Of a stretch of 30,105 bases of DNA, positions 16,752 to 25,298 are shown one piece after another (positions within the stretch are counted from its first letter, which is position 1; each line of letters starts with the position of its first letter). The stretch comes from Phycisphaerales bacterium UBA1910 (lineage in GTDB: Bacteria; Planctomycetota; Phycisphaerae; Phycisphaerales; UBA1924), in assembly GCA_002337545.1 (NCBI GenBank), contig DDGE01000047.1:6184-36288 (forward strand), in the 5' to 3' direction. Below the pieces are notes generated by a model, which saw only the letters and a program-made list of their open reading frames with translations, had not been told where the DNA came from and searched no databases. A program made the position numbers and the translations under genes.

Positions 16752-16787
16752 GTCTGGGGCCAGGTCTGGTTTAGCGTCTGGTTTAGT
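16752..16787. repeat. Three imperfect 12-bp tandem units
   Basis: On the plus strand the units read GTCTGGGGCCAG, GTCTGGTTTAGC and GTCTGGTTTAGT. The last two differ only at the final base; the first shares GTCTGG. They span the 3' end of the small membrane protein gene, including its stop (TAA on the minus strand), and most of the 45-base gap to sco. Confidence 0.7.
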
Positions 16788-17100
16788 TCGTGGATGCATA
16801 CTCGGCGATAACCTGCTCCGTCGCGACGCGTACGGAGGGTGCCATCTCGTTGAGCATGTCGTTCTTCTGATGCCAGATCTCCGCAGCCTGCTCGGTGTTC
16901 TCGTCGATCTTCGCACGGTACGACGACATGTAGCTGTCGAAGTAAACCTTGAGGACGATGATCACGAAGAGCACGCCGAGCACCATGAAGATGAAGGTGA
17001 GCCCGAGCGCTTTGGCGCTTGCTTGCGACCCGTGCTCATCCTGGGGCATCCCTTCGGCGGCGGTGTGCTGGTGCCAGTTGTCGTGTCCGTCAGCGCTCAT
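16783..17100 (-). CDS. Uncharacterised small single-TM protein between actF and sco
   Basis: I do not recognise this 105-residue protein. A perfect AGGAGG about seven bases before the ATG and a clean single-helix design argue that it is real. The N-terminus (1-26) is His-rich and acidic (GHDNWHQHTAAEGMPQDEHG). One membrane helix follows at about 31-52 (LGLTFIFMVLGVLFVIIVLKVYF), then a ~50-residue soluble helix-prone tail (YRAKIDENTEQAAEIWHQKND). It lies 123 bases after actF and 45 before sco, so it belongs to the ACIII-oxidase operon and could be a small structural subunit of either complex or a linker between them. No haem or copper motif is present. Confidence 0.8.
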   Translation of the reverse strand: MSADGHDNWHQHTAAEGMPQDEHGSQASAKALGLTFIFMVLGVLFVIIVLKVYFDSYMSSYRAKIDENTEQAAEIWHQKNDMLNEMAPSVRVATEQVIAEYASTN

Positions 17101-17187
17101 GCGAGTGCCTCCTGGTGTATCTGAGCATCACCTCGATGCTCGGTTTGACCTGATTTTGGGGCCGGCTTCACCAACCCCTGATTTCGT

Positions 17188-17217
17188 TCAAGCCGCTTGA
17201 TCCGATCCACGGATCGG
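17188..17217 (-). other. Two adjacent inverted repeats downstream of actF
   Basis: TCAAGCCGCTTGA (17188-17200) and CCGATCCACGGATCGG (17202-17217) are perfect inverted repeats with very short loops. They lie between the actF stop and the next gene, and no T-tract follows. They may be an mRNA processing or stability element. Confidence 0.45.
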
Positions 17218-17223
17218 GCGGGA

Positions 17224-18549
17224 TTAGACATAGTTCTTGTGCTTGAGTGCCTCGTGGAGCATCGGGTCCTTGAGTGGGAGCAGCGGGCCCTTGGAGACCT
17301 TGATAGCAACGAGTCCGAAGTACATCGCGAGGATGCCGAAGATCCCGACGAGGTCCAGTGCGATGCGGACGATGCTTGAACCATCAACGCTTGTCGCCGC
17401 GAAATCTGCCATGGGACGGAGGATCCAGACCATGTCGAGTGCGACCATGACGATCATGTAGACACTCATGATCGCGAGCAGGTTGAGCGAACGCTTAGTC
17501 TGGCGCCAGATGAGCAGCAGGAACGGGAACACGAAGTGCCCGATAACCATGACCCAGAAGAGCCAGTTGTACCCGTACTCCTGGCGGTTGTAGAACCACG
17601 CGGTTTCTTCAGGGATATTGGAGTACCAGATCAGGAAGTACTGCGAGAAGGAGATGTACGCCCAGAAGACGGTAAACGCGAAGACGAGCTTACCAAGGTC
17701 GTGCGAGTGCTCGCTCGTGACGAGTCCTTCGAGCTTACCCGCACGACGCAGGAAGTACGCGATGATCGCGACACCCGACGCGCCGGCGAGCCCGCAGGAT
17801 GCGAAGTAGTACACGCCCCACATCGTGGAGAAGAACCGGTAATCGGGGGACATCAGGAAATCGAAGGCGGCGAAGGTCGTGGTCAGCGCGAACACGGGGA
17901 TCGCGAAACCAGCGACACGGCGTGACTTGCGGCCCAGACGACGATCACCCGTCTCGTCCTGCTTCTTCGACCACCCGATGAAGCATCGGGAGATGATGAT
18001 CCATGCCGCGGCATACACGAGCACACGGATAATGAAGAATGAGGAGTTGAGGTAGGGTTCCTTCACATGGAGTAGATGGTTGTATCCCTCATGATGGATC
18101 CACTTGAGCATGATCCCGCCGGAGATGACCTCGATGAGTGCGATGATGATCAGCAGGACCGCGGGGAACCAGATCACGGAGCCGAGGTTCTCGAACTGGC
18201 GGCGGAGGGTGATGGACCACCCCGCGTTGAGCGAGTGGAAGACCATGACCCAGAACATCCCGCCCAGCGAGATCGCGAGGGCGGTGAAGAGCCCTACCTC
18301 GATAGAAGCGAGCATGTGCATGCCGTGGCCGGACATGGAAAACCCGCTGATGACAGAAACGATCGTTGCGACCAGCCCAGCGAAGAAGAGTGGGACAGCG
18401 ATCGGCGATTTGGCGATCGTCGTATTCTCTTCGCTCATGCGCGGATCAGCGGCAATCTTCTCCAGACGCCTCTGCCACTCGGCACCACTGAGCGCGGTTG
18501 CTTCGGGTGCGGGGTGGTTCGCGGATTCAGTGACGATGTGCTCCATCAC
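17224..18549 (-). CDS. actF: ACIII subunit ActF (polytopic quinol:cytochrome c oxidoreductase subunit)
   Basis: A 441-residue membrane protein with about ten helices (roughly 50-70, 78-107, 124-145, 169-190, 211-232, 240-267, 286-308, 328-348, 356-377 and 392-416), preceded by a ~45-residue cytoplasmic-looking tail. It is related in design to ActC and the NrfD family. Recognisable elements are SLNAGWSITLRRQFENLG, the FWAYISFSQYFLIWYSNIPEET block and the C-terminal KDPMLHEALKHKNYV, all typical of ActF. It forms the membrane core of ACIII with ActC. The start overlaps the actE stop by four bases (ATGA). It carries no obvious cofactor ligands. Confidence 0.93.
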   Translation of the reverse strand: MMEHIVTESANHPAPEATALSGAEWQRRLEKIAADPRMSEENTTIAKSPIAVPLFFAGLVATIVSVISGFSMSGHGMHMLASIEVGLFTALAISLGGMFWVMVFHSLNAGWSITLRRQFENLGSVIWFPAVLLIIIALIEVISGGIMLKWIHHEGYNHLLHVKEPYLNSSFFIIRVLVYAAAWIIISRCFIGWSKKQDETGDRRLGRKSRRVAGFAIPVFALTTTFAAFDFLMSPDYRFFSTMWGVYYFASCGLAGASGVAIIAYFLRRAGKLEGLVTSEHSHDLGKLVFAFTVFWAYISFSQYFLIWYSNIPEETAWFYNRQEYGYNWLFWVMVIGHFVFPFLLLIWRQTKRSLNLLAIMSVYMIVMVALDMVWILRPMADFAATSVDGSSIVRIALDLVGIFGILAMYFGLVAIKVSKGPLLPLKDPMLHEALKHKNYV

Positions 18550-19331
18550 TCTCCCCCGTTGTTATTGGAAGCACCCGAGGATGCGTTCACGGTGCTGTTT
18601 CCATCGGCGTCGAAAGCCGCCTGGAGCACGCGGATGTATGAGACAATCGCCCATGCCTCCTGCTCATCAACGGCGTAGCCGTACGCCGGCATGCGGTTCG
18701 AACCATCCGGAGACCAGAGCCCCTCACGGATGACATGGTAGATATATCCATCCGCCCCGAACTCGCCGGCACGATCACGGTACTTGTCGTCAAGAAGGTT
18801 GACCGGGCGGACATTCATCAGACGCCCCACCGTGCCAGAATCATTGCCGACCATGTCATACCCGTGGCACATCGCACAGTAGATGTTGTACTGCTCAGCA
18901 CCCTCTGCGATGAGTTCCGCGGTGACCTCGACAGGCATCCGCTGAGCCCATCTCGGATTCTCAGGCGTGGAACCCGAAACGAGCCCGAAGTAGTAGGTCT
19001 CGTCTTCACGCAGCATGTTCGCGCGATCCTGACGACGCATCTGGGTCCACTCGGAGTCATCGCCTTCATCGGGCAGAACCGAGTGGTCAGAGAACGGCAC
19101 GACGCCCTCGACGAGGGGGCGCTGTGTCATGCCATCAGCAAAGAACTCGGTCTCGGCCTGAGCTTTGTGCTTTGGCTGGAGGTCCATATCGGGGAAGAAC
19201 CGTCGCGGTGGCTTATCGGTTCGATCGCCCCGACACCCGCCGAGCGGAAGTGCCGCGATCGCACCCAACGCCAGCACGCACGCCAGTGCGCTGCGAGTGG
19301 TGTGATTGTTTTTCTTGACTGATGGGATCAT
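18546..19331 (-). CDS. actE: ACIII subunit ActE, monohaem cytochrome c lipoprotein
   Basis: A 261-residue cytochrome c that receives electrons within ACIII. It starts at the ATG at 19331 (MIPSVKKNNH), supported by an AGGA about eight bases upstream; longer readings in this frame run into actD and are not protein-like. The signal sequence ends in lipobox LGGC, with Cys33 as the lipid anchor, in line with known lipidated ActE proteins. The haem site is Cys152-Ala-Met-Cys155-His156 (YCAMCHGYD), and the probable axial ligand is Met214 (NRMPAYG). The C-terminal tail is Asn/Ser/Gly-rich. It sits between actD and actF. Confidence 0.93.
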   Translation of the reverse strand: MIPSVKKNNHTTRSALACVLALGAIAALPLGGCRGDRTDKPPRRFFPDMDLQPKHKAQAETEFFADGMTQRPLVEGVVPFSDHSVLPDEGDDSEWTQMRRQDRANMLREDETYYFGLVSGSTPENPRWAQRMPVEVTAELIAEGAEQYNIYCAMCHGYDMVGNDSGTVGRLMNVRPVNLLDDKYRDRAGEFGADGYIYHVIREGLWSPDGSNRMPAYGYAVDEQEAWAIVSYIRVLQAAFDADGNSTVNASSGASNNNGGE

Positions 19332-19357
19332 TGTGAATCCTGTCGTCTTGATTGGAA

Positions 19358-19373
19358 CACGATGTGGATCGTG
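19358..19373 (-). other. Small intercistronic inverted repeat between actD and actE
   Basis: CACGAT and ATCGTG form a 6-bp stem around a four-base loop within the 65-base gap. No T-tract is present. Confidence 0.35.
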
Positions 19374-19396
19374 ATGGGTCTTGTGTCTGCTTTGCC

Positions 19397-20023
19397 TTAG
19401 TCGATGTCTTCGATGAGCGAGATGTGCGTCCCGCCCGCGTCTTCGAGCACTTTCTTCACCTTCGACGGGTCGAAGTCCGGGTCGGTCGCTTCGATGACGA
19501 TGAAGAACTTGTCGTTGCCCACTCGCATGAACCGGTCGTGCGTGAAGAGCGGGTGATGCCAGCGTGGAAGCCCGTTGAGGGCGAGCATCCCGAAGATGCA
19601 CATGAACGCGGTGAAGAGGATTCCGAGTTCGAACATAATGGGCACAAATGGCTGCCATGCTTCGAAGGGCTTTCCTTGCACCACGGTCGGGTAGAGCACG
19701 AACGAGGTGCCCCACTGCAATGCCGCTGCGGTCGCTACGCCCGCGATGGCGGCGCCGCCGGCCATAAGCGGGAGCTTGGTCGACTTCATCCCCATCGCTT
19801 CTTCCATGTCATGGATCGGGAAGGGCGAGTGGACATCCCACTTGGTGTATCCCGCATCGCGGACATGCTGCGCTGCTTTGAAAACCTTGGGGGTCTCGTC
19901 GAACTCCGCCACGATCCCGTACACGGGCTTACCCGACGAGGTCACAAACTTCGGAGACCCCTTCCCGATGAGCATCGGGAAGTAATCAGCGGCGGCGGTC
20001 ATGAAATCATTGATCATCTTCAT
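19397..20023 (-). CDS. actD: ACIII subunit ActD (DUF3341 family)
   Basis: A 208-residue subunit of alternative complex III. It has a soluble N-terminal part with the DUF3341-like YGIVAEFDETPKVFKAAQHV and VHSPFPIHDMEEAMG elements, two membrane helices (about 85-108 and 128-152) containing the FELGILFTAFMCIFGMLA stretch, then a soluble C-terminal part with LPRWHHPLF, DKFFIVIEATDP and a final EDAGGTHISLIED. The domain faces the cytoplasm in characterised complexes and carries no redox cofactors. It follows actC by 15 bases and has GGAAGGG about a dozen bases before the ATG. The 3' gap to actE is 65 bases. Confidence 0.94.
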   Translation of the reverse strand: MKMINDFMTAAADYFPMLIGKGSPKFVTSSGKPVYGIVAEFDETPKVFKAAQHVRDAGYTKWDVHSPFPIHDMEEAMGMKSTKLPLMAGGAAIAGVATAAALQWGTSFVLYPTVVQGKPFEAWQPFVPIMFELGILFTAFMCIFGMLALNGLPRWHHPLFTHDRFMRVGNDKFFIVIEATDPDFDPSKVKKVLEDAGGTHISLIEDID

Positions 20024-20038
20024 TTCCAGAGCCCTTCC

Positions 20039-21616
20039 TTAATGGTGGTCATCCGTGTGCGACTGGGGCATCACGACCTTGACTTCGGCAAGGGCGAACA
20101 CCGGGAGGAACTTGAGGAACAGCAGGAACAGGGTCATGAAGATCCCGCACGAGCCCACGAAGGTGAGGATGTCGACCCAGGTGGGGAAGAACATGTGCCA
20201 CTCGCCGGGGAGGAACGCGCGATGGATCGATGTGACGATAATGACGAATCGTTCGAACCACATCCCGATCGTGACGGCCAGCGCGACGATCCAGATGACC
20301 AGCGGGTTCTGACGCATTTTGCGGAACCAGAACAGCTGCGGGAAGATCACATTGCAGGTGATCATGGTCCAGTACGCCCACCAGTACGGCGCTTCCGCGG
20401 GATTGACGCGGTTGTTCGCAAAAACCGCGAACTCGTACTGGTTTGCCCCATACCAGGCGATGAAGAACTCCATCGAGTAGGCGAACCCAACCATCGTGCC
20501 TGTGAGCAGAAGAATCTTGGCCATGTTCTCCAGGTGACGCAGGGTCAGCAGGTCGGAGAAGTTGGGCAGGATCACACGCAGCGGGATGAGCAGGAAGAGC
20601 ACCATCGCGAACCCGCCGAAGACGGCACCCGCGACAAAGTAAGGCGGGAAGATCGTGGTGTGCCAACCCGGGATGACTGAGGTTGCAAAGTCGAACGAAA
20701 CGATCGAGTGCACCGAGAGCACCAGCGGCGTGGAGATACCCGCGAGCATCAGATAGGCCTTCTCGTAGCGGTGCCAGTGACGCGAGGAGAATCGCCACCC
20801 GAGCGATGCGACGCCGTAGATAAAGAGACGGATCGAGTCCGGGCGAGGCATGAACCCGAGGGGGAGCCCGTCGCCGATCGGCATGGGCATTTTGAACTCT
20901 CGCGAGACCCCCTTGTGGAGGCGAGCGGCCGCTCGATCACGCAGGGTGGCAAGATCGGGGATCATGCCCATATACCAGAAGAGCAGAGAAACGGTCGCGT
21001 AGGTTGATACCGCGAAGACATCCCAAAGCAACGGCGAACGGAAGTTCGGCCAGATGGCATTGGAGTTGGGGACCGGGGCGAGGAACCAGGCAAACCAGAC
21101 ACGACCAACATGAATGCCTGGGAAGATCCCTGCACAGACAACCGCGAAGATCGTCATCGCTTCCGCGGAACGGTTGACTGCTGTACGCCAGTTCTGCTTG
21201 AGCAAGCAGAGAATCGCGGAGATGAGCGTCCCCGCGTGACCGATACCGATCCAGAAGACGAAGTTGGTGATGTCCCACGCCCAGTCGACCTGGTTGTTGA
21301 GACCCCAGACGCCGACACCTGTGATGATCAGGTAGAGGATCATCCCTGTTCCCAACGCCGCGATCATGGAGCAGATCGTGAACGCTGTGAGCCAGATCTT
21401 GGGGATCGGCGCCTCGGCGTAGCCACACACGATATCGGTGACTTCACGGAAGGTGCGCTTGCCGAGGACCAGCGGCGCGCGAACGCTCGGGTCTTCGATC
21501 AGCGTGCCGTCGTCCGTTGTGCCCGGCACCACAGGCATGCTGCGGGGCAGAGGCTGGACCGACACTTCGCCGGAGCCCTGTTTGGTAATCTTTTCATCAG
21601 GTTGCATGTCACTCAT
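20039..21616 (-). CDS. actC: ACIII subunit ActC (NrfD/PsrC-like quinol-oxidising subunit)
   Basis: A 525-residue NrfD-like membrane protein. It has a ~70-residue N-terminal soluble region followed by about ten helices (about 74-100, 113-138, 152-170, 196-216, 265-280, 288-312, 323-347, 366-388, 410-430 and 440-464, plus one near 482-505). Conserved stretches are [56 protein letters not shown] and [12 protein letters not shown], as in the known ActC proteins. It is the probable quinol-binding membrane subunit that passes electrons to the iron-sulfur clusters of ActB. The C-terminus is His-rich (SHTDDHH). The gene sits 21 bases after actB. Confidence 0.94.
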   Translation of the reverse strand: MSDMQPDEKITKQGSGEVSVQPLPRSMPVVPGTTDDGTLIEDPSVRAPLVLGKRTFREVTDIVCGYAEAPIPKIWLTAFTICSMIAALGTGMILYLIITGVGVWGLNNQVDWAWDITNFVFWIGIGHAGTLISAILCLLKQNWRTAVNRSAEAMTIFAVVCAGIFPGIHVGRVWFAWFLAPVPNSNAIWPNFRSPLLWDVFAVSTYATVSLLFWYMGMIPDLATLRDRAAARLHKGVSREFKMPMPIGDGLPLGFMPRPDSIRLFIYGVASLGWRFSSRHWHRYEKAYLMLAGISTPLVLSVHSIVSFDFATSVIPGWHTTIFPPYFVAGAVFGGFAMVLFLLIPLRVILPNFSDLLTLRHLENMAKILLLTGTMVGFAYSMEFFIAWYGANQYEFAVFANNRVNPAEAPYWWAYWTMITCNVIFPQLFWFRKMRQNPLVIWIVALAVTIGMWFERFVIIVTSIHRAFLPGEWHMFFPTWVDILTFVGSCGIFMTLFLLFLKFLPVFALAEVKVVMPQSHTDDHH

Positions 21617-21637
21617 TGCTGATCGTGCTCCGCTGCT

Positions 21638-24600
21638 TTACGCGTGAACCCCGCTGAGCACCTTGAGGCTCATTGAGTATCCCTGATCCATGAATCGTTT
21701 GGTGCGATCGATGTAGGACGACGAGTGTGATTCGCCGCCGTGATCGTCGTGTCCGTTGTGGTCGTCGCCGTGCCCACCGCCGTGTGAGTCGTCGCCGTGG
21801 CTCCCGCCGTGGTCGAGCGGGTCGTGCTCGCGGTGACGGATCGCCTCGTTCGGGTTCCGCACACGCATCATGTAAGTCGTGCGGGGACGCGTACCGAGGT
21901 ATCCGAGGAGGAGGTAACTGCGACCCGAATCACGCTCCTTGGAGACGCGTGCGTCGGGGTCGAGGATGTCACCGAAGCTGATCGCATCGCTCGGGCAGAC
22001 CTGCTGACACGCGACCTGGAAGAACCCATCGGGGATCGGTCCGACCTGGTCGCGATCTTTCCAGATCCCACGGATCTTGACTTCCTGGCGTGCCTGGTGG
22101 ATGCGCTGGATGCAGTAGGTGCACTTCTCCATGACACCACGGCTGCGGACCGTGACATCGGGGTTCATGTGCATCTTGGAGATCTCGTCGAGCTTCTTGC
22201 GAAGGCGCGGCGGGATGAAGTTTTGGTTGAAGGTACGATCCTGCCCAACGGTTTCTTCGAACTCCTTCGCGATCTCCTTGGAGGTGTATTGCGAGTCGAG
22301 CCCGCCGTTGAACTTGACGGGGGCGTAGTCGAAGAAGTTGAATCGGCGTACCTTGTAGGGGCAGTTGTTCGCACAGTAGCGTGTACCGATGCATCGGTTG
22401 TACGCCATGTCGTTGGTGCCCTCGTCGCCGTGGACCGTTGCGTTCACCGGGCACACCGTTTCACACGGGGCGTTCTCGCAGTGCACACACGCGACGGGCT
22501 GGACGATCATCTCTTCGGGGTTGTTGAGGTCATCGCCGACGAAGTAGCGATCCATGCGGATCCACTGCATCTCGCGGCCCTTGGCGACTTCGTTCTTGCC
22601 AACGATCGGGATGTTGTTCTCGCTCTGACACGCGATGGTGCACGCGTTGCAACCCATGCACGCATTCAGATCGATCGACATGCCCCACTGCGGGCCCTGC
22701 GCAAAGCGCGGCGGGACCTCTTCATTGAGCTTGTAATCGTACTCACGCTCCGTCGGATCTGGATCGCGCTTGGAGCTGTTCTGCGGGTTCTCGTAGATGC
22801 TGATGATGGGTGGAGAATGGCTCAGCTCACCGAGCTTCTCAGCGATATTGAGGTCCTCGTAGTCGCGACCGTAGATCTCGTCCGTAAACTCGACATTCTT
22901 GTCGGCGTACTTGTCCCACCAGTACTTGTCCATCGCACGCACGATGGAGGTGCGGCTTTCCATGGACCAGTGGTTCTGGGTTGAGGCGATTGTGTAGGTG
23001 CCCGCGGCCTTCTTGATCTTCGCACCGCGGGTCGCGAGCGTCCCGGTTGCGGGTTTGATCTTGTAGGTGTTGTGCCCGACCTTGAACCCCACCTTGCCAA
23101 CCATCTCACGCCCGTACCCGAGCTTGACGGCGACGGTGTTGTCCGCCATGCCTGGGAGGATCCAGAGCGCGGCTTCCATCTCATGCCCGTCGAGGGTGAT
23201 GGTGACGCGCTGCGCCTGGGGCATCTGCTGCTTGGTGTACGGGTTGTACTCGTCCTGCCACGAATGCTCAGGAAGCACCCCGAGCTTCTTCGCGGTCAAC
23301 GGACTGACGACAATCGGGTTGTCCCAAACAACGGAGGTCCCGAACTCGGGTGACTCCTGCAACCATCCGTTGTTTGCGAGCTGGCCGTGGTTGAAGTTGC
23401 TCGTGTAGAACAACACATCCATCGATTCCTGACCCGGCGCTGGGCGGGCGCCTGCGGACGATGCTGCGCTGAAGACTGCGCCGCTGCGAACTGAGGCGGT
23501 GTTCGCCGCGTTTGCACCGAGGAACCCGTTATGGAGGGTACGAGTCCACGCTTTGTCGCCCGAGTTGCCCATGCCAGACCAAGTCTGCTTGACCAAGTCG
23601 ATGCCGTGCACCCCGGATTGGCCCGCGAGCATGCTCAGGAACTCGATGTCCGAGCGTGCGGGGTCATAGAGCGGCGCGATCATCGGCTGAATGACGGAGT
23701 AAGTCCCGTCGATGTCAACGACATCGCCCCACTGCTCGAGGTAATGCGTCCCGTTAAGCGACCAAGTCGAAAGGTGCTCGGTCTCCGAGATGTTCTGATC
23801 GAAGGTAACCGTGTTAGGCACCTTCGCGAACGCGTCCACGAAGTTGACCGATGCGGGCGCGTCGTAGACGGGGTTGCAGTTGATCGTGACGAGGGTATCG
23901 ACGAGCCCGTTGTTCATTGCACCCGCGAGGGCTGCGAGTTCAACGGCCCCATTGCTCGCGAGCGACTCGGACATCGCGGTGATCTTGACCATCGAACCCA
24001 ACGCGCCCAGCGCGTTGTTGATGGCCATACACATCGCCCATGCCTCGGTCCCGATCTGATCGCCTGGGACAACGACGGCGTGCCCGCGATGCGCGACGAG
24101 GTCCTTCGCGATCTCATCGATGTCATGCTGAGAGATGCCTTCGACCGTTGCGTTGACCAGACCCGCGGCACTAGTCCCCGTGAGTCCGGCGACGGCGTAC
24201 GCGAGCGCCATCGTAAAGTTGTGCATCTGCGACGGTGCAACACGGAAACGATGATCCGCGAGCGACCCGACCGAGGTTGGTTTCGCTTCTACTGCGTAGA
24301 GGCGTGACATGTCGTCGCCGCCATCGATAACCTTGCGGGTGCTGGCAAAGGTGCGTGCGTTCTTGAGCGATCCGGCGCCGCCAGCCATAAAGTCCGACCC
24401 GACGGAGACCACGCATTGGGCGCCATCAAAATCGTAGCTGACATGCTGGGGTGATCCGAACGCGAGGGCGGAGCCATCGATCGCGGCTCGGGATTCGGCC
24501 GGGTTCCAGAACACGAACTGGGCTCGTGGGAACCGATTGCGTACCGCGGCGATCATACGCTCACGCGTCGGCGAGCTCTGCTTATCGAGGATGAACGCGA

Positions 24601-25216
24601 GCCCGAGACCATTGTTCGCATCGAACTGGGCGAAGTGCTCGCCTGCCCAGAGATCGAAGTCATCCCATGTACCGACGATCTTGCCTTGTGTGGGATTGTT
24701 GTACACCGGGTGCTTGAGTCGTTCCGGGTCGTAGAGACCCAAGATGCTCGCCTGGGCCATCGCGCTGGATTTGCCTTGGTTCCCGGGATGGAGCGGGTTG
24801 CCCTCGATCTTTGTCGGGCGCCCCGTGTGGGTCTCGATCAGGAGTCCCTCGCAACCGCCGCCGGGGAGGGGCATCGCGGTGGTGAAATAGAGCGGCTTGC
24901 CAGGAACAACTTCCGGCTGATGCTCGGCGTAGGGGATGATCTTACGATCCGGGCGACGACACCCAGGAACAGTCGCGGCACCAGCGAGCGCGAGACCCGC
25001 GCCCATGATCTTCACGAAGCTCCGACGGGAAGGCTCGGACATCACGGAAGCATCAACCGGGAACTCGCGTTCCACGAACTCCTTAAACTCGGGCGTCCCG
25101 GAGTACTCGTCAAGAGATCGCCAGTAGGCGCGGCCGGAAAGGCGGCCCAGCTCAGGCGCCTTGGTCGGGATCTCTTGTTTTCCCTTGCTCGATGGGCATT
25201 GATCGAGGTTGCTCAT
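21638..25216 (-). CDS. actB: ACIII subunit ActB, Tat-exported iron-sulfur protein
   Basis: The largest peripheral ACIII subunit, 1192 residues. A twin-arginine signal (RRSFVK at 64-69) lies after a ~60-residue N-terminal extension, and lipobox VPGC gives Cys86 as an anchor. Residues about 90-800 resemble a molybdopterin oxidoreductase domain that in ActB proteins has lost its cofactor. The C-terminal ferredoxin-like part has Cys853/856/859/863, Cys910/913/918/922, a third set with Cys942, Cys948 and Cys952 in which a Thr (945) sits where [4Fe-4S] motifs usually hold a Cys, and a fourth (EKCTYC plus ACQQVC). One [3Fe-4S] and three [4Fe-4S] clusters are expected from the family. A His-rich tail (about 1127-1164) precedes the last ~28 residues. 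Confidence 0.96.
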   Translation of the reverse strand: MSNLDQCPSSKGKQEIPTKAPELGRLSGRAYWRSLDEYSGTPEFKEFVEREFPVDASVMSEPSRRSFVKIMGAGLALAGAATVPGCRRPDRKIIPYAEHQPEVVPGKPLYFTTAMPLPGGGCEGLLIETHTGRPTKIEGNPLHPGNQGKSSAMAQASILGLYDPERLKHPVYNNPTQGKIVGTWDDFDLWAGEHFAQFDANNGLGLAFILDKQSSPTRERMIAAVRNRFPRAQFVFWNPAESRAAIDGSALAFGSPQHVSYDFDGAQCVVSVGSDFMAGGAGSLKNARTFASTRKVIDGGDDMSRLYAVEAKPTSVGSLADHRFRVAPSQMHNFTMALAYAVAGLTGTSAAGLVNATVEGISQHDIDEIAKDLVAHRGHAVVVPGDQIGTEAWAMCMAINNALGALGSMVKITAMSESLASNGAVELAALAGAMNNGLVDTLVTINCNPVYDAPASVNFVDAFAKVPNTVTFDQNISETEHLSTWSLNGTHYLEQWGDVVDIDGTYSVIQPMIAPLYDPARSDIEFLSMLAGQSGVHGIDLVKQTWSGMGNSGDKAWTRTLHNGFLGANAANTASVRSGAVFSAASSAGARPAPGQESMDVLFYTSNFNHGQLANNGWLQESPEFGTSVVWDNPIVVSPLTAKKLGVLPEHSWQDEYNPYTKQQMPQAQRVTITLDGHEMEAALWILPGMADNTVAVKLGYGREMVGKVGFKVGHNTYKIKPATGTLATRGAKIKKAAGTYTIASTQNHWSMESRTSIVRAMDKYWWDKYADKNVEFTDEIYGRDYEDLNIAEKLGELSHSPPIISIYENPQNSSKRDPDPTEREYDYKLNEEVPPRFAQGPQWGMSIDLNACMGCNACTIACQSENNIPIVGKNEVAKGREMQWIRMDRYFVGDDLNNPEEMIVQPVACVHCENAPCETVCPVNATVHGDEGTNDMAYNRCIGTRYCANNCPYKVRRFNFFDYAPVKFNGGLDSQYTSKEIAKEFEETVGQDRTFNQNFIPPRLRKKLDEISKMHMNPDVTVRSRGVMEKCTYCIQRIHQARQEVKIRGIWKDRDQVGPIPDGFFQVACQQVCPSDAISFGDILDPDARVSKERDSGRSYLLLGYLGTRPRTTYMMRVRNPNEAIRHREHDPLDHGGSHGDDSHGGGHGDDHNGHDDHGGESHSSSYIDRTKRFMDQGYSMSLKVLSGVHA
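21725..21834 (-). other. His/Asp/Gly-rich coding segment in the ActB tail
   Basis: About 37 residues of the ActB C-terminus hold ten His, with Asp and Gly in between (for example DHGGSHGDDSHGGGHGDD). The nucleotides form degenerate repeats around GTGGTCGTCGCCGTG, consistent with slippage-driven growth. Confidence 0.75.
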
Positions 25217-25232
25217 GGTTTCGTCTCTTCAT

Positions 25233-25246
25233 CACCCCGAGGGGTG
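25233..25246 (-). other. Inverted repeat between actA and actB
   Basis: CACCCCGAGGGGTG is a perfect 14-base inverted repeat with a two-base loop, about 17 bases upstream of the actB ATG. It could form an RNA hairpin near the actB ribosome binding site. Confidence 0.45.
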
Positions 25247-25298
25247 TTGGTTCAATCGTGTGCGAGGGACTTTGCCGGCGTCTGCGACTCTGTAGTCA

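Noticed and set aside
19332..19715. N-terminal extension of the ActE frame back to 19715
   Set aside because: It runs through actD in another frame, is Arg/His-rich and unlike any protein, and a normal signal peptide with ribosome binding site begins at 19331.
19352..20680. 442-codon plus-strand open frame opposite actD and actC
   Set aside because: Antisense shadow with highly charged, low-complexity composition and no recognisable domain.
21797..22984. 395-codon plus-strand open frame opposite actB
   Set aside because: Antisense to the conserved Cys-rich region of ActB and without its own motifs.
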